Below the pieces are notes generated by a model. It made no database searches, had not been told where the DNA came from, and saw nothing but the letters and a program-made list of their open reading frames with translations. A stretch of 19,504 bases of DNA from Peptostreptococcus sp. (GTDB lineage: Bacteria; Bacillota; Clostridia; Peptostreptococcales; Peptostreptococcaceae), in the NCBI GenBank assembly GCA_020025095.1, contig JAHHSS010000020.1:1-19504 (forward strand), written 5' to 3'. Below are positions 1-6,348 of this stretch, in pieces; position 1 is the first letter of the stretch; the number at the start of each line of letters is the position of its first letter. The translations under genes were made by a program, and so were the position numbers.

Positions 1-18
1 ATATAATGGAGGAAGATT

Positions 19-1203
19 ATGGAATTATACAAATATATTAGTGAAATAATATCTGCTAATCCTGTTAGAATAGTTTTTAGCAATAAGAACAAGAAAGATT
101 ATAAATATGACAAAGTTAAAATCAATTATACTCAAATAAAGGATAAAGATATTTATCAAATAGAAAAGTTTACAGAAAATCAGGTTTTTCATGAAAATAT
201 TAGTAGAGAAGAACTTGCATCTGTAACAGAAGATATAATGCAAAATTTTAAACAAATGGCAGCTGTATCAGCAGAATACAATTTCGATATAAGAATATCT
301 AAAAAAGGGAAGATATTTTTCTCCAAGCATAGACAAAAAGGGAATGTAAAAGTAAAATCATCACATAATAAAAAGAAAAATTATATTTTGGAAGAGGGTA
401 TGATTATACCACCATTGATAGATTTAGGTATTTTTAGCAAGGACGGAAAAGTAATAAATTCAAAATATGATAAATTTAAGCAGATTAATAGATTTGTGGA
501 AATCATAGATGATGAAATAAAAAAAATTGAAAAAGAATATAATGAAGATAAAGAAAAGGTTCTTCATATACTAGATTTTGGTTGCGGAAAATCTTATCTT
601 ACATTTATTTTATACTATTATTTTACAGAAATAAAAAACATTAATGTGAAAATTACAGGTTTAGATTTGAAAGAAGATGTAATAAAAAAATGTAATAAAA
701 TAGCAGATAGCTATGGATATGAAAATCTTAAATTTGAATTGGGAGATATTAATGGCTATAAGTATCAGAATAATGTAGATCTTGTAATTACACTACACGC
801 TTGTGACACAGCTACGGATTATGCGCTTTTTAATGCTATAAACTGGAATGCAAAAATGATATTTTCAGTACCGTGCTGCCAACATGAAATTAATTCGTCA
901 ATTAATCCTGATAAATTAAAATTGATTTCTAAATATGGGATAATACAAGAAAGAGTGGCTGCCTTGTTTACAGATTCAATAAGAGCGAATATTTTAGAGT
1001 GTATGGGCTATAAAACTCAACTTCTTGAATTTATAGATATTGCTCACTCTCCTAAAAATATACTTATTAGAGCTGTAAAAAGCAATATCTCAAAAAATAA
1101 AAAGAAAAAAGCTCTTGAAGAAATAGAAGAAATGAGAAAAGAGTTCAGATTTGAGCAGACTTTATATTCTTTACTTGAGAGTAAACTGAAATCTATTGAA
1201 TAA
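19..1203 (+). CDS. SAM-dependent methyltransferase, Methyltransf_32-like
   Basis: Predicted class I S-adenosylmethionine-dependent methyltransferase of 394 residues; the substrate is unknown. A Rossmann SAM-binding motif, LDFGCGKSYLTF, lies at about residues 185-196. It is followed by an acidic strand end (TGLDLK), then DLVITLHACDTATDYAL at about 254-270 and SVPCCQHE at 283-290. This LHACDTATD plus PCCQHE combination is what I associate with the Methyltransf_32 family, which includes eukaryotic METTL25/GSTCD-type proteins and many uncharacterised clostridial proteins. The first 150 residues are lysine-rich with no motif I recognise and may bind RNA or another partner. There is no signal peptide or membrane segment, so it should be cytoplasmic. 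The ATG at 19 follows GGAGGA (9-14) at good spacing. It is separated from dltD by 253 bases containing a promoter, so it is probably not in the dlt operon. The family call is fairly sure; the substrate is not known. Confidence 0.8.
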   Translation: MELYKYISEIISANPVRIVFSNKNKKDYKYDKVKINYTQIKDKDIYQIEKFTENQVFHENISREELASVTEDIMQNFKQMAAVSAEYNFDIRISKKGKIFFSKHRQKGNVKVKSSHNKKKNYILEEGMIIPPLIDLGIFSKDGKVINSKYDKFKQINRFVEIIDDEIKKIEKEYNEDKEKVLHILDFGCGKSYLTFILYYYFTEIKNINVKITGLDLKEDVIKKCNKIADSYGYENLKFELGDINGYKYQNNVDLVITLHACDTATDYALFNAINWNAKMIFSVPCCQHEINSSINPDKLKLISKYGIIQERVAALFTDSIRANILECMGYKTQLLEFIDIAHSPKNILIRAVKSNISKNKKKKALEEIEEMRKEFRFEQTLYSLLESKLKSIE

Positions 1204-1391
1204 AAAGGATATCTTGTTAAGAGAAATTGTAAATTTTCAAGTTACATAGTAAGATATACTTAAGTGCCACAATAATATTTAGAGATGTATTTTATGATAA
1301 TTTACATATTTATAATATTATTGAAGATTTAATTATAATATAAAAAAAGTTACAAATGTATAACTAAAAAATTACAAAACATTAAAAAACA

Positions 1392-1419
1392 ATGAAAGAT
1401 AGAAATTAAGTGATATAAT
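1392..1419 (+). promoter_or_regulatory. Candidate promoter of the dlt operon
   Basis: An extended -10 element TGATATAAT lies at 1411-1419, with a weak -35 ATGAAA at 1392-1397 (4 of 6 to TTGACA, 16-base spacer). It sits 37 bases before the dltD start. The rest of the 1204-1456 gap is AT-rich, and I see no convincing terminator for the upstream methyltransferase. I see no ECF-type (sigma V-like) promoter here. Confidence 0.55.
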
Positions 1420-1456
1420 AGACAAGAAACTAAAGGAAAAGATATGAGGTATAGAG

Positions 1457-2671
1457 ATGAAAAAATTTAAATACATAATTATTCCTATTCTCTTGTGTGG
1501 CGTCTTTGTCTTTGGATTTAATAAATTCATGGATAAAAAAGATGTAGAACTTTTGCAGAAAAAGGATTTATTTATGATGCTACATGATACCAAGAGTTTA
1601 GTAAAAGATAAGGGAGTATTTGCCAACAACTATCTTATGAGAAATGGATACATGATGGTTATGGGTTCATCTGAGTTGAGCCATTCTACAAAACAGCATC
1701 CAGATTACTATTTTAATACTGGGAGAACAAAAAATGGAGTAATAACTATCGGTAGAGCATATACTCAAACTTTACAAGATGCAACTATAGTGGGAAGTTT
1801 GGATAATAATATAAAGGATAAAAAAATAGTCCTTCTGCTTTCCATGCAATGGTTTATGGATAGGGATGGAGTAACACCACATCATTTTCAAACCAGATTT
1901 TCTCCAGTTCAATTTTATAGATTTATGAAAAATCCAGAGATTTCTAATGAAGTAAAAGATAAATATATAAAAAGAGTTTCAGAACTATTGAATAAACCGG
2001 GAGAATTTAAGCCAGAAGCATTTTATGCGAAGCTGTACATGGACAAATCTATAAAAGGAAAAATATTAAGAACAATTTTCAAACCATATTATTTCTTTAG
2101 AGAATCAATGGTTTCTCTTAAAGACAAGGGGATAACTATGAAGAAGCTTGAACGTATGTATGATAAAGATGAAGTTAGCTATAGAATAAGGGGCAATATA
2201 GATTGGGAAAAAGAAATGTCCGAGGCTAAGAAGGAAGCAGAAACTAGAGTAGGTAATAAAGTAGAAACTTTAGGTGGAAAAAGACTTTATATTGATAAGG
2301 GATATTATAAAGAATACATACATGGAAAAGACAAGAAATTTAAAAACGTATATGACAAAGTTAATTTAAATAAGGGTAGAGAATTTGAAGATTTAGACAT
2401 ATTTTTAGATACTTGTAAAGACCTTGGAATAAAGCCAACAATAGTTCTTCTTCCGGGAATGAATGAATTTTATAATTACACGGGTATCAACCAAAAAGAA
2501 AGAAAAGATTTCTTTGAAAAGGTAAATAATGTGATAAAGCCATATGATTTTAGAGTGATTGATTTATCTAAAAATGAAAACAGAAGATACTATTTAAGAG
2601 ATGTAATGCATCTAGGTACAGTTGGATGGGTAGATTTGTGTAATCAATTGTACAATATTTATGAAAGGTAG
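1457..2671 (+). CDS. dltD: DltD, teichoic acid D-alanyl transfer protein
   Basis: DltD is the membrane-anchored extracellular esterase/transferase-like protein that takes part in the last step of D-alanine transfer onto lipoteichoic and wall teichoic acids. The 404-residue protein starts with a lysine-flanked hydrophobic anchor (about residues 5-22) and has an SGNH/GDSL-like fold. Block I is MGSSEL at 69-74; by alignment with GDSL enzymes S72 is the likely nucleophile. The C-terminal catalytic pair is in RDVMHLG, D382 and H385. Another typical segment is TIVLLPGMNEFY at about 330. The ATG at 1457 follows GAGGT (1446-1450). It is the first gene of a dltD-X-A-B-C operon, unlike the A-B-C-D order of Bacillus, and the same dltD-first order is known in C. 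difficile. Length is normal for the family. Confidence 0.93.
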   Translation: MKKFKYIIIPILLCGVFVFGFNKFMDKKDVELLQKKDLFMMLHDTKSLVKDKGVFANNYLMRNGYMMVMGSSELSHSTKQHPDYYFNTGRTKNGVITIGRAYTQTLQDATIVGSLDNNIKDKKIVLLLSMQWFMDRDGVTPHHFQTRFSPVQFYRFMKNPEISNEVKDKYIKRVSELLNKPGEFKPEAFYAKLYMDKSIKGKILRTIFKPYYFFRESMVSLKDKGITMKKLERMYDKDEVSYRIRGNIDWEKEMSEAKKEAETRVGNKVETLGGKRLYIDKGYYKEYIHGKDKKFKNVYDKVNLNKGREFEDLDIFLDTCKDLGIKPTIVLLPGMNEFYNYTGINQKERKDFFEKVNNVIKPYDFRVIDLSKNENRRYYLRDVMHLGTVGWVDLCNQLYNIYER

Positions 2672-2680
2672 GGAAATTAA

Positions 2681-2803
2681 ATGGACGAAAAAAAGAAATA
2701 TATTTATATGTCTATTTTAATAGCAGTTGCTATAATTCTTTGCGTATTAGTATTTACATTCCTTCCATTTAAGGAACTCCCATTCATATATAACGAGTTT
2801 TAA
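2681..2803 (+). CDS. dltX: DltX, small teichoic acid D-alanylation protein
   Basis: A 40-codon gene between dltD and dltA, in a 146-base gap that would otherwise look empty. The protein begins MDEKKKYIYMS, has one transmembrane helix at about residues 11-28 (ILIAVAIILCVLVFTFL), and ends exactly in FIYNEF. Known DltX proteins are about 45-50 residues, have a single membrane segment, and carry a conserved C-terminal F-x-Y-x-x-F motif thought to take part in moving D-alanine from DltB to DltD. That motif and the operon position make the call good despite the short length. The start is 9 bases after the dltD stop, with an AGGTAGGG-like ribosome site overlapping the end of dltD. The stop is 14 bases before the dltA start. 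DltX usually precedes dltA, as here. Confidence 0.85.
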   Translation: MDEKKKYIYMSILIAVAIILCVLVFTFLPFKELPFIYNEF

Positions 2804-2817
2804 ACGGAGGTGACTTT

Positions 2818-4422
2818 ATGATAAATATAATTGATGGAGTTAAAAAGTATGCAAAAACTGACAGAACAGCAGTAATATGTAAGGATACAACACTTAGTTA
2901 TTCAAAATTGGACAAGTATTCAGATATAATAGGGAATTATATACTTAGCAAGTATGATAATAAGACACCAGTAGCTATATATGGAAATAAAGAGAGATTA
3001 ATTCTTCCTTGTATGATAGCCTCTCTTAAATCTGGTAGAGCATATGTACCTATGGATATAAGTTTTCCAGAACAAAGAGTAAGAGATGTATTAGCATCAG
3101 TAAGGCCAAACATAATGTTTGATTTCTCTGATAAAGATTTCTTCTATGATGAGGAAGGTAATTTAAAGGAAGAATTTGCTTATATTGAAATAATCGATAG
3201 AAAAAAATTGGAAGATTTTATAACTATGAATATAGATAGTGAGCTTGCAAAAGAAGTTCCTGAAGAGAAATGGGTCAAAGGAGATGAAGATTCATATATA
3301 CTATTTACTTCAGGCTCAACTGGGAAACCAAAGGGAGTAGAAATAAGTGCCTATAATTTAGATAGTTTTATACAGTGGATGAGTCCGATACTTGGATTAA
3401 ATGGAGATGAGAAAGTTGTAATGGATCAACCAGCATATTCTTTTGATTTAAGTGTGTCTCAGCTTTATCCTGGTATTGCAAACGGAGCAACTCTGTACTC
3501 ACTACCTAAAAGTGTAGTTGCCGATTTTAGAGCCTTGTTTACTGAGATGAAAAAATCAAACATGGAAATATGGGTGTCAACACCATCTTTTGTAGGAATG
3601 TGCTTAGCTGATAGAGAGTTTAGTGAGGAGCTTCTTCCGAAACTAAGAAAGATGCTTTTTATAGGTGAAGTTTTACCAGTAGAAGTAGCTAGAAAATTGC
3701 GTGAGAAATTTCCAAAAGTTGATATAGTAAACGGATATGGACCAACAGAGGCTACAGTCGGAATAAGTCATGTTGTAATAACAGATGAGCATATTGACTC
3801 TGGTAATAGTTTACCAGTAGGTGTTCCAATGCCAAATGCTACAATCAAGATAATAGATGATAACGGTAAAGAGTTGCCACAAGGAGAAAAAGGAGAAATA
3901 GTAATTATAGGACCTTCAGTTTCAAAAGGATATTATAGAAATGAAGAAAAGACTAGAGAGGTTTTCTATGTAGATAAAACTGCCAATTTAGAAAAAGCAG
4001 TAGAAGGTCTTGATAATGAACTAAATGAATTAAGATTTAGAGCATATAAAACTGGGGATATAGGTTCTATTTTACCAGATGGTAACATTAAGTATAGTGG
4101 AAGAAAAGATTTCCAAATTAAACTAAATGGATACAGAATTGAAATAGAAGATATAGAAAATAATTTAAGAAAGATTGACAATATAAGAAATGCAGTAGTT
4201 TTACCAGTAATTAAGGATGAAAAAATAGCATATCTTAAGGGATTTGTAGAACTTGAAGAAGCTAATAATTTAAGTAATTTAAAAAATCAAATCTCTATTA
4301 AAAAGAAGCTATCAAAGTTAATACCGGAATATATGGTTCCTAGAAATATTACTGTAATAGAGTCTTTTCCTATGAATACAAATGGAAAAATTGATAGAAA
4401 AAAATTAGCAGAAGAATTATAA
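2818..4422 (+). CDS. dltA: DltA, D-alanine--D-alanyl carrier protein ligase
   Basis: Cytoplasmic adenylating enzyme of the ANL superfamily: it activates D-alanine with ATP and loads it onto the phosphopantetheine arm of DltC. The P-loop-like A3 motif TSGSTGKPKG is at 164-173, A5 NGYGPTEATVG at 305-315, and A7 YKTGD at 410-414 (D414 contacts the ribose). The C-terminal A10 motif NGKIDRKKL carries the catalytic lysine at about 524. At 534 residues it is somewhat longer than the usual 500-510. The extra length may lie at about 380-405, just before the A7 motif, in a charged segment (ANLEKAVEGLDNELNEL). The start has a strong GGAGGTGA site (2806-2813). It lies 14 bases downstream of dltX and 14 bases upstream of dltB, so it is tightly co-transcribed with both. 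Confidence 0.96.
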   Translation: MINIIDGVKKYAKTDRTAVICKDTTLSYSKLDKYSDIIGNYILSKYDNKTPVAIYGNKERLILPCMIASLKSGRAYVPMDISFPEQRVRDVLASVRPNIMFDFSDKDFFYDEEGNLKEEFAYIEIIDRKKLEDFITMNIDSELAKEVPEEKWVKGDEDSYILFTSGSTGKPKGVEISAYNLDSFIQWMSPILGLNGDEKVVMDQPAYSFDLSVSQLYPGIANGATLYSLPKSVVADFRALFTEMKKSNMEIWVSTPSFVGMCLADREFSEELLPKLRKMLFIGEVLPVEVARKLREKFPKVDIVNGYGPTEATVGISHVVITDEHIDSGNSLPVGVPMPNATIKIIDDNGKELPQGEKGEIVIIGPSVSKGYYRNEEKTREVFYVDKTANLEKAVEGLDNELNELRFRAYKTGDIGSILPDGNIKYSGRKDFQIKLNGYRIEIEDIENNLRKIDNIRNAVVLPVIKDEKIAYLKGFVELEEANNLSNLKNQISIKKKLSKLIPEYMVPRNITVIESFPMNTNGKIDRKKLAEEL

Positions 4423-4436
4423 AATAAGGGGGCTAT

Positions 4437-5600
4437 ATGACATTTTCACAGTATGATGGATATCTATATATGTATATACTCCTTTTAACAATGATACCTG
4501 CAGTTGTTCTTGGTATAATGGAAAAAAAGTTGAAATACTATGGTATGCTTGCAACTGCATTGATGATATATTTGATAATAGGCTTGGATATACAGTTTAG
4601 ATATTTGGCGATATTTATAATATGGGAAATGGCAGTGATATTTATTTATAAGTATCTAAGAGCAAAGAAAAAGTCACAATGGGTATTTAGAGGATTTTTA
4701 TTTGCTACTATGTTGCCATTAATAATAAATAAGGTATCACCTATAACCTCCTTTGGAGTAGTAGGTTTTGTAGGTATTTCTTACTTAAGTTTTAGAACGA
4801 TACAAATAGTGATAGAACTATATGATGGTTCAATTAAAGAATTAAGTTTTCTTGATACTTTATATTTCGTATTATTTTTCCCAACACTTAGTTCTGGGCC
4901 AATTGATAGATCTAGAAGATTTGAAGAAGAAATAAATAAGGTAATACCAAGAGATGAGTATCTCAATGATTATTTAATTCCAGGTATTAAAAAAATATTT
5001 CAGGGCTTATTATATAAATTTGCAATAGCAACTCTGATACATTTTTATTGGGTAAGTAGAATAAATCCAAACCCTGGAATACTACCGATAATTTCATATA
5101 TGTATGCATATACATTGTATCTTTTCTTTGATTTTGCTGGATACAGTTTACTAGCTGTTGGAACTAGCTATATATTTGGCGTTCATGCTCCAGATAATTT
5201 CAACAAACCATTTATAAGTAAGGATATGAAAGAATTTTGGACTAGGTGGCATATAAGTCTTTCTAGATGGTTTGGAGATTATATATTCTCAAGATATGTA
5301 TTAAATGCCATGAGAAAGAAAAAATTTAAAAAGAGAGCAACTGCATCTCATGTAGCACAGATGATAACAATGACTACAATGGGACTTTGGCACGGACTTA
5401 CATGGTATTACATAGTATATGGATTATATCAAGGAGTAGCGCTTGTATTAACAGACGAATTCACAAAGAAATCCAAGATATATAAAAAATATAAGAAAGA
5501 AAAATGGTTCCAGCGAGTACAGATATTTATAACATTCCATATAATATGCTTTGGTATGCTTATATTCTCAGGATTTTTAAATCATTATATAAAATTCTAG
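4437..5600 (+). CDS. dltB: DltB, MBOAT membrane D-alanyl transfer protein
   Basis: Multi-spanning membrane O-acyltransferase (MBOAT family) that moves D-alanine from DltC across the membrane for transfer to teichoic acid. The 387-residue protein is strongly hydrophobic with many predicted helices. The conserved MBOAT segment FWTRWHISLSRWF contains H272, and MGLWHGLTWYY contains H319. The 47-residue spacing between these histidines matches that of the two functional histidines (289 and 336) in Streptococcus thermophilus DltB. The ATG at 4437 follows an AAGGGGG site. It starts 14 bases after dltA. In contrast to the tight spacing upstream, 170 bases separate it from dltC. Confidence 0.95.
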   Translation: MTFSQYDGYLYMYILLLTMIPAVVLGIMEKKLKYYGMLATALMIYLIIGLDIQFRYLAIFIIWEMAVIFIYKYLRAKKKSQWVFRGFLFATMLPLIINKVSPITSFGVVGFVGISYLSFRTIQIVIELYDGSIKELSFLDTLYFVLFFPTLSSGPIDRSRRFEEEINKVIPRDEYLNDYLIPGIKKIFQGLLYKFAIATLIHFYWVSRINPNPGILPIISYMYAYTLYLFFDFAGYSLLAVGTSYIFGVHAPDNFNKPFISKDMKEFWTRWHISLSRWFGDYIFSRYVLNAMRKKKFKKRATASHVAQMITMTTMGLWHGLTWYYIVYGLYQGVALVLTDEFTKKSKIYKKYKKEKWFQRVQIFITFHIICFGMLIFSGFLNHYIKF

Positions 5601-5649
5601 TGGATATTAAACATCCTAAACTATAGGAAAAAATATATATCTTATCTAA

Positions 5650-5682
5650 ATAATCATATTAGAAATTATCTAATATGATTAT
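5650..5682 (+). promoter_or_regulatory. Perfect 14-bp hairpin in the dltB-dltC gap
   Basis: The arm 5650-5663 (ATAATCATATTAGA) pairs perfectly with 5669-5682 (TCTAATATGATTAT) around a 5-base loop. No T-run follows directly; a short one (TTTTT) begins at 5696. It is therefore not a standard terminator. It may be a processing or stabilising element, or a weak attenuator, that sets the amount of dltC mRNA relative to dltDXAB. A TATAAT at 5705-5710 just downstream lacks a convincing -35. Confidence 0.6.
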
Positions 5683-5744
5683 GGAATAAATAAGCTTTTT
5701 ATATTATAATAAAGAGTAAAATAAGAATAATAGATATATATTTG

Positions 5745-5770
5745 AAGGAGGGACGACTTAGGTCAGAAAA
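5745..5770 (+). promoter_or_regulatory. Atypically placed ribosome-binding region of dltC
   Basis: A near-perfect AAGGAGGG is at 5745-5752, but the dltC ATG is at 5771, leaving 18 bases between them, well beyond the usual 5-10. An in-frame TAG at 5759-5761 rules out a longer dltC. A weaker AGGT at 5760-5763 is at normal spacing and may be the working site, with the strong one acting as an upstream or decoy site. Confidence 0.5.
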
Positions 5771-6010
5771 ATGGAATTACAAGAAAAAATAATAGAAATT
5801 TTTGAAGAAGTTTTAGGAACAGATGAAATAGCAGAGGATTTAGATTTAGATATGTTTGAAAATGAGCTTTTGGATTCTTTAGCGATTATAGAAGTGCTTT
5901 TAGGAATTGAAGAAAAGCTTGGCTTATCTTTACAGCCTACAGATCTTGAAAGAAAAGATATGGCAACAGTGAATAATTTAGTTGCTTTCTTGGAGCCTAG
6001 ACTAAAGTAA
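5771..6010 (+). CDS. dltC: DltC, D-alanyl carrier protein
   Basis: Small acidic acyl-carrier-type protein of 79 residues that carries D-alanine as a thioester on a 4'-phosphopantetheine arm, from DltA to DltB. The attachment motif is LLDSLAIIE with S36 as the modified serine. The predicted helices and the overall length match the DltC family. It is the last gene of the dlt operon and is followed by a clear terminator. Its start is fixed at 5771 because an in-frame stop lies four codons upstream. The ribosome site is unusually placed and a hairpin lies between it and dltB, so its expression may be tuned separately from dltDXAB. Carrier proteins are often needed in larger amounts than the enzymes they serve. 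Confidence 0.95.
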   Translation: MELQEKIIEIFEEVLGTDEIAEDLDLDMFENELLDSLAIIEVLLGIEEKLGLSLQPTDLERKDMATVNNLVAFLEPRLK

Positions 6011-6040
6011 AATCAGAAGATAATTATACATATAAGCTTT

Positions 6041-6073
6041 AAGAATCGAAGACTTTGTTTTCGATTCTTTTTG
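6041..6073 (+). terminator. Intrinsic terminator after dltC
   Basis: The arm AAGAATCGAA (6041-6050) pairs perfectly with TTCGATTCTT (6060-6069) and is followed by TTTTG, with a loop of about 9 bases. It lies 30 bases after the dltC stop and ends the dlt operon. Confidence 0.85.
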
Positions 6074-6085
6074 TATATATAAACT

Positions 6086-6171
6086 AGCTAGCAATACTCG
6101 GTGATTTTAAAAATAGAAATAAAAGTTTTTGAAAATAAAAGTAATTATCGAGTAATAGAGGTAAATTAGCT
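6086..6171. repeat. Imperfect long inverted repeat, possible structured RNA
   Basis: AATACTCGGTGATT (6093-6106) pairs with AATTATCGAGTAAT (6143-6156) over 14 positions, with one mismatch and two G-U pairs. An outer AGCTA (6086-6090) can pair with TAGCT (6167-6171). The A-rich interior has no obvious role. It lies after the dltC terminator and before the likely promoter of the next gene, so neither flanking gene clearly explains it. I do not recognise a known riboswitch. Confidence 0.4.
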
Positions 6172-6261
6172 GTGTTAAAAAAGAACATAAAAATTGTAAC
6201 AATTTGGTTAATAAGTATTGATTAGATGTATATTTATGATAAACTATAAGTTGGTTACTTA

Positions 6262-6291
6262 TTGAAGGGCAAGTATAATATTTTGTATAAT
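6262..6291 (+). promoter_or_regulatory. Candidate promoter of the L,D-transpeptidase gene
   Basis: TTGAAG (6262-6267) and TATAAT (6286-6291) are separated by 18 bases. A second TATAAT at 6274-6279 has TTGGTT (6251-6256) 17 bases upstream. Either would give a leader of about 50-65 bases before the ATG at 6349, which has an AAAGGGGAG site. Confidence 0.5.
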
Positions 6292-6348
6292 GCTTTAATA
6301 TTTTTATATAGTAACTATGAAATATAATACCATAAAAGGGGAGAAGTA

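Larger units (their letters stand above)
6011..6348 (+). other. Intergenic region between dltC and the L,D-transpeptidase
   Basis: This 338-base gap holds the dltC terminator (6041-6073), an imperfect long inverted repeat (6086-6171), and candidate promoters at about 6251-6291 for the downstream gene. I see no protein-coding ORF with a ribosome site in it. Confidence 0.7.

Noticed and set aside
2..7. TATAAT at the very start of the window as a promoter for the methyltransferase
   Set aside because: It is only 11 bases before the start codon, so transcription from it would leave no room for the ribosome site.
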